64,000 nucleotides of DNA from Inquilinus limosus_F (GTDB taxonomy: Bacteria > Pseudomonadota > Alphaproteobacteria > DSM-16000 > Inquilinaceae), in NCBI RefSeq assembly GCF_051487185.1, contig NZ_JAHVDK010000013.1:62001-126000 (forward strand), written 5' to 3'. Positions 25,049-33,911 of this stretch are shown one piece after another. A program made the position numbers and the translations under genes. The notes below the pieces were generated by a model. It was not told the DNA's origin. It saw only the letters and a list, made by a program, of their open reading frames with translations, and made no database searches. Numbering within the stretch: position 1 is the stretch's first letter; every line of letters starts with the position of its first letter.

Positions 25049-25648
25049 ATGGTCACGCGAGCCGAACCGCCGACGCGGCGCGCCGTCATCGCCGCATGTC
25101 TCGCCGCGCCAGCCTTACAGGTCACCGGGCTCGACTTCGCCGCAGCCCAACCGGTGGAGCTGGCGCCCACGCCGTCTTGCGACGACGGCGATCATCCGAC
25201 CCCGGCCCAGACGGAAGGCCCCTTTTTCAAGCCGAATGCGCCGCTGCGGCGGGACCTCGCCGCCGACGCGCCGAATGGGGACAGGATCATCATCGCCGGC
25301 TTCGTGCTGGACACACTCTGCCGTCCAATTCCGGGGGCGATCGTGCAGATCTGGCACGCCGACGACACCGGCCGGTACGACACGGCGGGCTATCGCCTGC
25401 GTGGCCATCAATTCGCCGATCAGAGCGGCCGGTGGTGGTTCACGACAATTGTCCCGGCGCTCTACTCCGGCCGGACCCGGCACTATCACCTGAAGGCCCA
25501 GAAGCCGTCGGGGCCGATCCTCACCACCCAGCTCTATTTTCCCGGCGAGCCGCGCAACGCCCGCGATCGCCTGTTCGACGAGCGCCTGCTTCTGCGCATC
25601 GGCGAGACGGCCGATGGACGGTTCGGGCGGTTCGACATCGTGCTGTAA
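25049..25648 (+). CDS. Intradiol dioxygenase-like exported protein
   Basis: A 199-residue protein. The N-terminus has RRAVIAACLAAPALQVTG, a Tat- or Sec-like leader. The core matches the intradiol ring-cleavage dioxygenase fold: TEGPFFKPNAP, IVQIWHADDTGRYDT, GRWWFTTIVPALY and RHYHLKAQ. Tyrosines in GRYD and PALY and two histidines in RHYHLK are the expected Fe(III) ligands. It is shorter than PcaH or CatA, in line with the exported stand-alone 'protocatechuate-dioxygenase-like' group. AGGAGG precedes the ATG. It is not in an aromatic-catabolism cluster. Confidence 0.82.
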   Translation: MVTRAEPPTRRAVIAACLAAPALQVTGLDFAAAQPVELAPTPSCDDGDHPTPAQTEGPFFKPNAPLRRDLAADAPNGDRIIIAGFVLDTLCRPIPGAIVQIWHADDTGRYDTAGYRLRGHQFADQSGRWWFTTIVPALYSGRTRHYHLKAQKPSGPILTTQLYFPGEPRNARDRLFDERLLLRIGETADGRFGRFDIVL

Positions 25649-25663
25649 GCTGCGAATTGAATT

Positions 25664-25743
25664 CGGTGACAGTGCACTGAATAGTGGCCGGCCTCTCGCT
25701 CCTGCCAGGCGCGGCGGAAGCCGCTAAAAGTGCACTGTCACCG
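25664..25743. repeat. Dispersed element with CGGTGACAGTGCACT ends, copy 1
   Basis: Perfect 15-base terminal inverted repeats (CGGTGACAGTGCACT / AGTGCACTGTCACCG) enclose a conserved core, GGCCGGCCTCTCGCTCCTGCC. It lies between two convergent genes. Further full or partial copies are at about 27.69, 31.18, 32.26, 37.6, 40.41 and 41.04 kb. Confidence 0.85.
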
Positions 25744-25752
25744 TGTTTTATT

Positions 25753-26310
25753 CTACTCCACCGGCACCATCAGGTGCTCGTAGGGGGTCCCGGCCCACAT
25801 CACATAAGGCGCCTTGGTGTCGGGCTTGTCACCCTGCTTCGGATAGTTTGCCGCCGCGGCGCCGGCGTTGAAGATCATGATGTGCGGGCCCGTATCAACC
25901 CATTGTCCACCTGCCGTGGGAGTGCTCGCAAACGGATCGGTATTGGACGCGTCGGAGCCGCCCGCCAGCATGTAGCCCAGGCCGATCATGTCCTTCGGGG
26001 GATCTTTGCGCGCCATCCACGCCTGAGCCCATGCCAGCCCGCCCTGGTCCAGGCACATCGGGTCCTTTCCGGGCGACCGTGGGTTGTCAGGCATGCAGGT
26101 GAAGCCGTTCGTGCCTTGGCGCACAGTCTTGCTCTTCATCTGGTCGTCGAACGCGATGATCGTGGCATTCTTCGCCACCGCTTCCGGTGCGGCGCTCTCC
26201 GCACTGGAGATGATCTCCTCGTCGGTCATCATCCCTGCGGCGGAAACCGCCGGCACTGCCCCGATCAGGGCTGCACACGCAAGCAGCGCGAGCTCGCACT
26301 TTGCGCGCAT
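25753..26310 (-). CDS. Hypothetical exported protein
   Basis: A 185-residue protein with a signal peptide (CELALLACAALIGAVPAVSA) and conserved-looking blocks NGFTCMPDNPRSPGKDPMC, GLAWAQAWM, YMLAGGSDASNTDPFA and GPHIMIFN. Proteins with this arrangement of blocks occur widely in soil bacteria, but I know no function. The paired cysteines suggest a periplasmic disulphide. GGGAGGAC lies before the ATG at 26310. Confidence 0.78.
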   Translation of the reverse strand: MRAKCELALLACAALIGAVPAVSAAGMMTDEEIISSAESAAPEAVAKNATIIAFDDQMKSKTVRQGTNGFTCMPDNPRSPGKDPMCLDQGGLAWAQAWMARKDPPKDMIGLGYMLAGGSDASNTDPFASTPTAGGQWVDTGPHIMIFNAGAAAANYPKQGDKPDTKAPYVMWAGTPYEHLMVPVE

Positions 26311-26484
26311 GACGTCCTCCCTCGGGCGGCGGGATCGGCGCGTCAACAGCGAGCCGCAGGCCGCCCGTCTCCGGTCCACGCTGGGTCGACGAGGCGCGCC
26401 GTGAACAGGATATTCTCGTTATCGGAGCCGATCCACGAGCATTTGACTCATGTGCAAGGGCCCGGCGAAAGGCACGGATTCAGG

Positions 26485-27486
26485 TCAATCCCGCCATCGT
26501 CCGCGTGCCGGAGGAGCGATCATGAGCAGAGGCAGCAGAAGCGGCAGCGCAGCCAGGGTCAGTCCGGTCATGAGGACCGGCCGCAGCGAAGGCCGCCTCG
26601 GTGGCTCGATCCAGCCGCCGCTCTCGCTGATCCAATCCATGACAGGCTCGAATACATTGCCCGATGCGTGCGGCGCCGCGGCGTCCTGGAAGTGCTCTTG
26701 TTCGACGCGACGGGACAGCACCTGCTCCATCAGTGCCGGGGCGATGGCCTTCGCCAGAGGCAGAAGCTCCGCACCGCTATCGATGAAGAGTTCCCGGCGC
26801 GGCCTGGTGGCCAGACGGACGATGGCGTTCGCGACCACGTCCGGCGCGGCGATGGGCGGCATCGGCTTGACGGCCCGCCCCGTGAAGTTGGCGGCGTGCT
26901 GGAAAATCGGCGTGTCCGTCGAGCCGGGGAGAACCGTGCACACATGGATAAGAGGGGCGTCGAGAAGCTCCTGCCGGAGCGATTCGCCAAGTCCGCGGAT
27001 GGCGAACTTGCTGGCCGTGTAGGCGCTGGTATAGGGCTGCCCGACATAGGCGACGAGCGAAGCCACATTGATCAGCACGCCGTACCCCTGTGCCCGGAAG
27101 CGCCGGATCGCCGACCGGGCGCCATAGGCATAGCCGAGGATGTTGGTCTCGATGACGCGACGGAACGCTTCGGGCGGTGCCTCCTCGATCCTGCCGAACA
27201 TCGATACGGCGGCGTTGTTCACCCAGACATCCAGCCGCTCGAATCTGTCCTCCGCGCTCCTCGCAAGCCGCTCGACAGCCTCCGGATCGGTCACGTCCGT
27301 CTCGACGGCGAGCGCTCGGCCTCCAAGCGCCTGGCATTCCTCGGCCAGCTGCCTGAGCGCAGCGCCCCGCCGCGCTGCCAGCACCACCGACGCGCCGTGT
27401 CCGGCGAAGCGCTTGGCGGCAGCGCGGCCGATGCCGCTCGACGCCCCTGTGATGACCACGACACGGCTGCGGGATCTGACGGACAT
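26485..27486 (-). CDS. Short-chain dehydrogenase with C-terminal membrane segment
   Basis: A 333-residue SDR with cofactor loop TGASSGIG, NNAAVS, catalytic serine region INVASLVAYVG and YTASK. A C-terminal hydrophobic helix (PVLMTGLTLAALPLLLPLLM) would anchor it in the membrane, an extended architecture seen in a subgroup of SDRs. The substrate is unknown. It stands alone. Confidence 0.87.
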   Translation of the reverse strand: MSVRSRSRVVVITGASSGIGRAAAKRFAGHGASVVLAARRGAALRQLAEECQALGGRALAVETDVTDPEAVERLARSAEDRFERLDVWVNNAAVSMFGRIEEAPPEAFRRVIETNILGYAYGARSAIRRFRAQGYGVLINVASLVAYVGQPYTSAYTASKFAIRGLGESLRQELLDAPLIHVCTVLPGSTDTPIFQHAANFTGRAVKPMPPIAAPDVVANAIVRLATRPRRELFIDSGAELLPLAKAIAPALMEQVLSRRVEQEHFQDAAAPHASGNVFEPVMDWISESGGWIEPPRRPSLRPVLMTGLTLAALPLLLPLLMIAPPARGRWRD

Positions 27487-27938
27487 CGATTCGGTTCCGA
27501 GCGGATGCTCCTGACCGTGAAAATCGATGGAGGTGACGCCGAGTTCCGGGCCGGAGGTGAGCCGCAGGAATCACGATGACAGCGCGCAATTGACGTGGCT
27601 CGGGTAAGTGAAGCAGATCGGCGAGCCGACTGTGCATCCGCTGTCGGGCCCGAATGCGCAACCGCACCGGGTCCGCCAAACGGGATTCGGTGACAGTGCA
27701 TGAACTGGGTGCGATGGCGGCGCGACGCGGCACCACGTCGAGAATAAACAAGGAACAAAAGCTGTTGCCCACCCCGACCCGTCATGGCGAGCCCCGAAGG
27801 GGCGTGGCCATCCAGCGGCTCCGGCCCGGATCGCAGCACCGCCTTCGCCAACTATCGCCGGTCGCGCTTTACATGACCGGGCAGACGAGAAATTCGGTGA
27901 CAGCGCTCGGGCGCGCGACGCGCCCGAGCCGCCCGGGT
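27487..27938. repeat. Gap filled with repeat fragments
   Basis: No gene is seen. The region contains the left end of the CGGTGACAGTGCA element (about 27689), then a second family (GGCGCGACGCGGCA..., shared with 37560). It also contains a palindromic unit CGTCATGGCGAGCCCCGAAGG (27778 onward), also present twice at 37.6-37.8 kb, and another element end at 27894. Confidence 0.7.
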
Positions 27939-29633
27939 TCACAGCACAAAATCCGCTGCGGTGAGCGCGTGGTCGGATTGGACGTTGATGATCGACTCCG
28001 GGGTCGTATCGGCATTGATGTAGAGGTAAACGCCCTGGACGCCATTGCCGAAATTCACGATCGCGATCTCCGCGCCATTGCCGGCGGGCTGGCTGCCGGC
28101 GAAGGTGAAGGTGGTGTCGCCATTGCCCGAATTGCCATCGGCGTCGATCGCCGACAGGTCGACCTTGTCGCCGGTGCTGAAGTCTGTGATCACGTCCTTG
28201 CCGGACGCCGCAACGGTGCTGTCGGCGACGGCGCTGTAGACGAAGGTGTCGTTGCCGGCTCCGCCTTTCAGGGTGTCGGCCCCAAGCCCGCCGGTGAGAC
28301 TGTCGCTTCCCCCGTCGCCCCAGAACGCATTGTTCCCCGCGTCGCCGGTCAGGACGTCCGCGGCGTTCGACCCGACCACCTGCTCGATCCCGGCCAGCGT
28401 GTCTCCTGCCGCATGGCCGCCGCTGCCAGTACCGGTCGCGAGATTGACCGTAACCCCGGTTGCGCTGCCGCTGTAGTAAGCGGTGTCGATGCCGCCCCCG
28501 CCGGCCATGGCGTCGGGCCCGGCGCCCCCCTGAAGGAGATCGTTGCCCTCACCTCCATCGATCTCGTCGTCCGACGTGCCGCCGTAGATCTTGTCATCCC
28601 CATTGCCGCCGTCGAGCGTGTCCCCGAAGAATGTGCCTCCGGCTCCACCGTCTAGGACGTCGTTCCCATCACCGCCATACAGGTAATCGTAGCCCGCACC
28701 AGCGGAGAGGACATCGTCGCCGTCCTGTCCGTCTAGGACATTCGTATTGGCATCGCCCGTCAGGTTGTCCGCCCAACTGGTCCCCTCGATACTTTGGAAA
28801 TTGGTGAAGACGTCGCCTTGCGCATCTCCTCCGCTTGCCGTCCCGGTCGCCAGGTTGACCGTGACGCCGACGCCTGCGGCTGAGTCGCGGTAGCTGAGCA
28901 TATTCCGGCCCTGCGCATCCTGGACACCGCCGTCCAGGATATCCGCCCCGGCGCCCCCTTCGATGGAGTCGGCGCCAGCACCGCCATATAGAGTGTCGCT
29001 CCCGGCGTCACCCGCCAGGCGGTCGCCTCCGGCTTCGCCGTACAGGATGTCGTTCCCATCCTGGCCATACAGGTAGTCGTAACCTGCACCGCCGGAGAGG
29101 ACATCGTCGCCGCCTTTTCCGTATAGAACATTCGTATCGGCATCGCCCGTCAGGTTGTCCGCCCAACTGGTCCCATCGATACTTTTGAAATTGGTGAAGA
29201 CGTCGCCTTGCGCATCTCCTCCGCTTGCCGTCCCGGTCGCCAGGTTGACGGTGACGCCGACGCCTGCGGCTGAGTCGCGGTAGCTGAGGATATTCCGGCC
29301 CTGCGCATCCTGGACACCGCCGTCCAGGATGTCCGCCCCGGCGCCCCCCTCGATGTAATCGGCGCCAGCACCGCCATATAGAGTGTCGCTCCCGGCGTCA
29401 CCCATCAGGTGGTCCCCGCCAGCGTCGCCATAGATCGTGTCGTCACCGCCTTGGCCCTTGATCCAGTCGTTCTGATCGCCTCCGTAGATCAGGTCGGCAT
29501 CGCCGGTGTTGCCTTCGAAGTCGGCGTAGTCGTCACCCCAGATATGGTCTTGTCCGGCGAGGCCATAGATCGTATCGACCCCGAAAGTGCCTTCCAGGGT
29601 GTCGTCGCCAGTGGTTCCGGTTATAGTGGCCAC
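27939..29633 (-). CDS. RTX-type calcium-binding repeat protein
   Basis: A 564-residue protein made largely of GGxGxDxLxG nonapeptide repeats that fold into a Ca-binding parallel beta roll. It ends in a serralysin-type C-terminal module with GNDTFVYSAVADS, DVITDFSTGDKVDLSAID and a short hydrophobic terminus (ALTAADFVL), which serves as a type I secretion signal in this family. There is no N-terminal signal peptide. Two tandem copies of a 130-residue block (390-base period) occupy the middle and include DAQGRNxLSYRDSAAGVGVT. The GTG start follows AGGAGG. No adjacent type I secretion genes are present. Confidence 0.88.
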   Translation of the reverse strand: MATITGTTGDDTLEGTFGVDTIYGLAGQDHIWGDDYADFEGNTGDADLIYGGDQNDWIKGQGGDDTIYGDAGGDHLMGDAGSDTLYGGAGADYIEGGAGADILDGGVQDAQGRNILSYRDSAAGVGVTVNLATGTASGGDAQGDVFTNFKSIDGTSWADNLTGDADTNVLYGKGGDDVLSGGAGYDYLYGQDGNDILYGEAGGDRLAGDAGSDTLYGGAGADSIEGGAGADILDGGVQDAQGRNMLSYRDSAAGVGVTVNLATGTASGGDAQGDVFTNFQSIEGTSWADNLTGDANTNVLDGQDGDDVLSAGAGYDYLYGGDGNDVLDGGAGGTFFGDTLDGGNGDDKIYGGTSDDEIDGGEGNDLLQGGAGPDAMAGGGGIDTAYYSGSATGVTVNLATGTGSGGHAAGDTLAGIEQVVGSNAADVLTGDAGNNAFWGDGGSDSLTGGLGADTLKGGAGNDTFVYSAVADSTVAASGKDVITDFSTGDKVDLSAIDADGNSGNGDTTFTFAGSQPAGNGAEIAIVNFGNGVQGVYLYINADTTPESIINVQSDHALTAADFVL

Positions 29634-30241
29634 GGCTTCCTCCTATATTGATGTTGAAGAATACAGGATCAAAGATTCTCTAACGCCCAACACAAAAGAC
29701 GCTGCGCCTCGCCGTGAGCTCACGCATGCATTTGCGGGCGGAATCACACGCCGAGGCCGCAGTCAAACTGTAGCTCGTGGATTACGCCTTTCCGCTTCAT
29801 CCATAGTTATACGCATTCTAACCAAAATGGATTACATCGACGGAGCAAGGATTTTGTGACATTTGCAATTTGCAGGCACAAAATGTATTGGATACACAAA
29901 TGTTGCTCTTATATCTCACTCCTCCTCTGTCGTGCAGGTGGGGAGAGTAAGCTTAGCCTTCCGTCACACAACTGATATTTCGAAGAGGCTTTGTCACGAG
30001 ACTATCGAATGGAAGGGCGAAAAATCAGATAAACGAAGCTGTTGCCTGGATCACAACATCTGCTCGCTCCGGGCGAGCGCGGCCGGGTCGGTTGAGCCGG
30101 GCCCGGCGAATGGCTGGTCTCCCAACGACTCAGTCTAGATTCACGAAAGCGAACCGAGCAAACATATAATTCGCTTGAGCGATGCTCGATAGTCGAGATC
30201 GGTACTTTTGGTTTGCATGAAGCATTTGAAGGAGCACGGAC
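29634..30241. other. AT-richer intergenic region between RTX gene and RebB gene
   Basis: I see no supported gene. The stretch 29650-30060 is markedly AT-richer than its surroundings and presumably holds the two divergent promoters. The short frames present lack ribosome sites and protein-like composition. Confidence 0.4.
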
Positions 30242-30544
30242 ATGGCCGATCCCACCGCCGATAAGCCCGAGGTCACGGACGCCGAGATCCAGTCCAACGT
30301 CAGGGTCGTGGGTGATGCCCCTGCGATACTGATGGGCACGCTGTACCAGGCCATGGCGCATTCGACCGGCATCCTGTTCGAGAATGCGGCCGCCCAGCAG
30401 CAGACGGCCCGCACTCTGATGCATGCGGCCACGAACGAGGGCGTCACGCAGATCTACGCCCTGGACACGTTGCCCGGCTTGTACGGTGCCGGCGACATCG
30501 AATCGAGCGTGCTGCAGGCGCTGCGCGGCACCGGCCGCCGCTGA
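30242..30544 (+). CDS. rebB: RebB-family R-body protein
   Basis: A 100-residue protein whose central part is the RebB domain: VTDAEIQSNVRVVGDAPAIL, then GTLYQAMAHSTGILFENAAA and QQQTARTLMHAATNEGV. RebB-type proteins polymerise into R-bodies, coiled protein ribbons in bacteria such as Caedibacter. AAGGAG lies upstream of the ATG. The usual companion reb genes are not visible nearby, so this is a solitary homologue. Its role is unknown, possibly a small polymerising protein. Confidence 0.82.
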   Translation: MADPTADKPEVTDAEIQSNVRVVGDAPAILMGTLYQAMAHSTGILFENAAAQQQTARTLMHAATNEGVTQIYALDTLPGLYGAGDIESSVLQALRGTGRR

Positions 30545-30680
30545 CCGGCAGCCACGCCCGCACTGTCACCGCAATCTCGTCACGCGCAAGCCGTGCCTCT
30601 CGGCCTCGGATCGCACAGCCTCGGCGACGAGCGGCCCCCGCTCGGCTCCGGTTAACAGTCCCGGATCCGAGCGCTTGGGC

Positions 30681-31037
30681 TCACCGCAGCAGTCGCCGAA
30701 GGATCTCGGCGGGATCGTCGTTGCGGTCACGATAGCGGTCCCGATCCCGACGGCTGTATCGATACCGGTCGTCGTCATCGTATCGGCGATCGCGATCGCG
30801 GTAGGAGCGCCGCTCGTAGTACCGGTCGTCATCGCGCCGATCATAGTACCGATCGTCGTGACGTCGGTCGTAGTACCGGTCGTCGTCTCCCCAGCGCTCT
30901 TCGGGCGGGATCCAACGGCGTGGCTGGTTCAACTCCCAGCCCGACTGGGCGTGAGCCGGCGGCACGGCGATCGGAGCCGTGACGGCGAGGGCCGTGGCGA
31001 CGAAGACGGCCCTGATCGATCGGATCTGGAGCGTCAT
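30681..31037 (-). CDS. Exported D/R/Y-rich low-complexity protein
   Basis: A 118-residue protein with a signal peptide (RAVFVATALAVTAPIAVPPAHA, cleavage about residue 31). The mature part consists of repeats such as DDRYYDRR and RDRDRYRDRN, followed by PAEILRRLL. GGAGG precedes the ATG. The composition suggests an intrinsically disordered, perhaps cell-envelope or nucleic-acid binding, periplasmic protein. No function can be assigned. Confidence 0.7.
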   Translation of the reverse strand: MTLQIRSIRAVFVATALAVTAPIAVPPAHAQSGWELNQPRRWIPPEERWGDDDRYYDRRHDDRYYDRRDDDRYYERRSYRDRDRRYDDDDRYRYSRRDRDRYRDRNDDPAEILRRLLR

Positions 31038-31183
31038 CCTTTGCCTCCATTGGTGGCTCATAAGATCCACGCGCGGGAGGCGGCGGTGGTTCCGGCCTCG
31101 CAATGAAAAGCCGGAAGGGCAGGCCGGGCGAGCTCCGCTTCAGATGCATTCCAGCCGGAGTTCGGTAACGGAATTCGGTGGAG

Positions 31184-31286
31184 TTCGGTGGCAGCGCACG
31201 AATGGGACGGCGGAGCAGATCGACCGGCCGCTCGCTCCTGCCAGGCGCGGGCGGAAGCCCGCCAAAAGTGCACTGTCACCGTAATT
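31184..31286. repeat. Dispersed CGGTGACAGTGCAC element, copy 2
   Basis: The left end is degraded (TTCGGTGGCAGCGCAC) and the right end intact (GTGCACTGTCACCG). The core GGCCGCTCGCTCCTGCCAGG is as in copy 1. It lies between two convergent-side gene ends. Confidence 0.8.
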
Positions 31287-31319
31287 CTGTCGGTATCCGC
31301 CCCGAGCGGCCGGTCGCGC

Positions 31320-31760
31320 TCATTCCTCTTTCCCGCTCTTGTCGGGCGCGGGTGGGGTCGAGACCTCCTCCAGCGTCTCGGCGGCACCTGGCGCGTGCTT
31401 GGTCGCGAGATCGCCCAGCGAAACCATGCCAATCAGCTGCTTGTCGGCGTCGAGCACGGGCATGCGCCGGATCTGGGCCTCGCCCATCAATTCCGACACC
31501 TCCTGGGCATCGTCATCCTCCCAGCACCAGCATACATCTCCCGACATGGCGTCCGCGACGATCGTGTTGTCGGGGTCTCGACCCGCAGCGACGGCGCGAA
31601 CGGTGATGTCACGGTCGGTGATCATGCCGACCAGGCGCTTGCCGTCGCACACCGGCAGCGAGCCGACGTCCAGCTTCTCCATCATCTGCGCCGCGCGGCG
31701 GATGCTGTCTTGCGGGCCCACCACCGCGACGTCGCTGGTCATCACCTCGGCTATCTTCNT
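31320..31760 (-). CDS. CBS-domain pair protein
   Basis: A 146-residue protein with two CBS motifs forming a Bateman module (VGPQDSIRRAAQMMEKLDVG, LVGMITDRDITVRAV, then MGEAQIRRMPVLDADKQLIG). Such modules bind adenine nucleotides and act as energy or ion-strength sensors. The start codon at 31760 reads A-N-G on the minus strand because base 31759 is N; it is ATG if the plus-strand base is A. The codons after it give KIAEVMTSD, a typical CBS-protein beginning, and AAGGAGGG precedes it. The first unambiguous ATG, at 31745, is five residues too late. Confidence 0.9.
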   Translation of the reverse strand, partial: XKIAEVMTSDVAVVGPQDSIRRAAQMMEKLDVGSLPVCDGKRLVGMITDRDITVRAVAAGRDPDNTIVADAMSGDVCWCWEDDDAQEVSELMGEAQIRRMPVLDADKQLIGMVSLGDLATKHAPGAAETLEEVSTPPAPDKSGKEE

Positions 31761-32073
31761 GATGCCCTCCTTCGGCCCATGGGTCGCTCATTCGCGACAC
31801 GTGGCGGGTCGACGGATACGGGGAGGCATCCTGCGGGACGCTCCCGGCGCGACCCGCTTGCGATGTCAACATCGGCGCTCCCGCGGCCAGTTCCCCTGGC
31901 TCTCACACATCGTGCCGAACCCGTGATAACCTCGGCTGAATGGCTGCGCACCGTTGAAGGAGCAGCCAAGAGCTGAGCCGCTGCAAGCTCAAGCTCGGGC
32001 GCACAGAATGACCCACGCTGTGCCATCACTTCGGCAACTGTTCGGGCCAGCCGCTATGGGCCGAGGAGGGACG

Positions 32074-32253
32074 ATGGCCGACACGCTTGACGAGAAGGAG
32101 GTCTGGGAGCTGCTGAGGCGTATCCGGGAGGCCCTCCATGAGTTTCTGCCGGAGGACACCCTTCCTGAGCAGGCCCAGACGCCCGACGAGGAGGTGGACG
32201 AAATCATCAAAGAGATACGAATTCTGGGTCAGGGCGTAGCCGACAAGATCTAG
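32074..32253 (+). CDS. Small acidic hypothetical protein
   Basis: A 59-residue protein, MADTLDEKEVWELLRRIREA onward, rich in E, D, L and I and predicted to be helical. GAGGAGGGACG precedes the ATG at 32074. No family is recognised. Its size and amphipathic pattern would fit a small regulatory or antitoxin-like protein, but no toxin partner is evident. Confidence 0.5.
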   Translation: MADTLDEKEVWELLRRIREALHEFLPEDTLPEQAQTPDEEVDEIIKEIRILGQGVADKI

Positions 32254-32259
32254 TCGGAG

Positions 32260-32741
32260 CCGGCCGCTCGGCGGCCGCGACGTCCTGGACCGACTCGAAC
32301 GCGAGAGCGACCGGCCTCTCACCCCTGCCCGGCGCGGGCGGAAGCCCCGCTGAAATTGCGCTGTCACCGCAATTCCGACTTACCCGGACCGGTCTTCCAC
32401 CGCCTGGATCGCGCCGGCTTCCCTGGCGCACCACTGTCACTGCAATTTCATCACGACAGAGGCGGGCGCTGCCAGGGGCGATGTGAGGCCCCTGGCGGCG
32501 CCCGAAAGAAGAGCAACGAGTGATGCCACGCCTGCTGTCAACGGCCTCTATTTGATGGATCCAACATTGGTGCACTCGGCCGCCGGCGGCGACGACCCTG
32601 TCCGGGTCCCTGATTCAGCGACAAGGGGCCCGGGCCGGTGGTGACCTCTGCGACCAGGCGGGTGATGACCGCCTGGTCGCAGAGGTCAGTGGAACCCGTC
32701 ACGGACTGCAGATGCCCGTAATGTCCCGTGTGGTGGCCGGC
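32260..32741. repeat. Dispersed element copy 3 and flanking non-coding DNA
   Basis: From about 32260 to 32376 lies a copy of the longer form of the repeat, which shares its GGCGGCCGCGAC and GACTCGAACGCGAGAGCG core with the copy at 40.4 kb. Its right end is TGCGCTGTCACCGCAATT. A second right-end fragment is at about 32431-32450. From there to 32741 no gene is seen. Confidence 0.65.
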
Positions 32742-33911
32742 TCACACGAAATTGATATCGTTCTCCATCCCAATAGCACCGACCAGCCCGATGTTCAGGG
32801 TCATTGCGCCAATTTCGGTGAGGGTGTTCCCCCCTCCGAAATTCATGCGCAAGCCGCCGGGGACCGCGACCACGTTAGGATTATTCGGTTCGACGATGCC
32901 GTTGCCGTCGGGGTCGACCCTGGCCGCCGTGGCGAACGGGTTCACCGAGTCCACGAAGATAAAATCGTCGTCAGCTCTCGAAAAATCGGTGATACGATCT
33001 CTGTTGTTCCCGACGCCAGGTTCAATAACGTAGAGAAAGTCGTCAAAGCCAGAGCCGCCGGTGAGCTGATCGTTGCCGCGGCCACCGAAGAGCTCATCGA
33101 AGCCCGCGCCACCGAACACCTGATCGTTGCCATCCCCTCCGAAAGCCACATCGTTGCCGGCGCCGCCCCTGAGAGTGTCGTTGCCGTTGTCACCGAACAG
33201 GTGATCGTTTCCGGCTTGGCCGTTAACCATATCCGCGCCGGCGCCGCCGCTGAGGCTATCGTTGCCGACACCGCCATTCAGGGTATCGTTGCCGGCCTCG
33301 CCAAGAAGATGATCGTTGCCGGCGTCGCCGTTGAGGGTATCGCGGCCGGCGCCGCCGCGGACCAGATCATTCCCGGTTCCGCCGTCAAGTCTGTCATTGC
33401 CGGCACCCCCGTCGAGAGTATCCCGGCCATCGCCGCCGTTGAGGGTATCGGCGCCGGCTTCACCGAACAGATCATCGTCGCCGGCGTCGCCGTTGAGGGT
33501 ATCGGTGCCGGCGCCGCCGCGGAGTAGATCATTCCCGGTCCCGCCGTTAAGTCTGTCATTGCCGGCACCCCCGTCGAGAGTATCCCGGCCATCGCCGCCG
33601 TTGAGGGTATCGGCGCCGGCTTCACCGAACAGATCATCGTCGCCGGCGTCGCCGTTGAGGGTATCTGCGCCATTGCCGCCGTGGACGCGATCGTCGCCGG
33701 CGTCGCCGTTGACGGTATCGTTGCCGGCTTCACCGAACAGGTCATCGTCGCCGGTGCCGCCGGAAATGCGATCTGCCCCGGTGCCGCCCAAGATTACGTC
33801 GTCCCCTCCGAGGCCAGAGAGGGTATCGTCTGCACCAAATCCCCAGATTTTGTCGGTTTGCGCCGTGCCTGTGAGGACATCAGGGTTGGGTGTGCCAAAT
33901 ATATTGGCCAT
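32742..33911 (-). CDS. RTX-type calcium-binding repeat protein, second copy
   Basis: A 389-residue protein beginning MANIFGTPNPDVLTGTAQTD at an ATG with AAGGAGG. The central part is nonapeptide repeats of GGxGNDxLxG type. A 54-residue (162-base) block repeats almost exactly, beginning near 33527 and 33365. The C-terminal part contains DRITDFSRADDDFIFVDS and a non-repetitive tail ending GMENDINFV, the region expected to carry the type I secretion signal. No signal peptide. It is the same kind of protein as the RTX at 27939, but the C-terminal domain differs. Confidence 0.87.
   Translation of the reverse strand: MANIFGTPNPDVLTGTAQTDKIWGFGADDTLSGLGGDDVILGGTGADRISGGTGDDDLFGEAGNDTVNGDAGDDRVHGGNGADTLNGDAGDDDLFGEAGADTLNGGDGRDTLDGGAGNDRLNGGTGNDLLRGGAGTDTLNGDAGDDDLFGEAGADTLNGGDGRDTLDGGAGNDRLDGGTGNDLVRGGAGRDTLNGDAGNDHLLGEAGNDTLNGGVGNDSLSGGAGADMVNGQAGNDHLFGDNGNDTLRGGAGNDVAFGGDGNDQVFGGAGFDELFGGRGNDQLTGGSGFDDFLYVIEPGVGNNRDRITDFSRADDDFIFVDSVNPFATAARVDPDGNGIVEPNNPNVVAVPGGLRMNFGGGNTLTEIGAMTLNIGLVGAIGMENDINFV

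Noticed and set aside
25684..27579. 631-codon plus-strand frame
   Set aside because: Runs opposite an exported protein and an SDR gene and through a repeat; no motifs.
30423..31106. Plus-strand frame rich in V and I
   Set aside because: Mirror image of the D/R/Y repeat protein on the other strand.
32712..33527. Plus-strand frame with regular VAGVAVEGI repeats
   Set aside because: Its periodicity is simply the RTX repeats of the opposite strand read backwards.
33340..33740. Regular direct repeats considered as a CRISPR array
   Set aside because: Period and content match coding nonapeptide repeats; there are no unique spacers and no cas genes.
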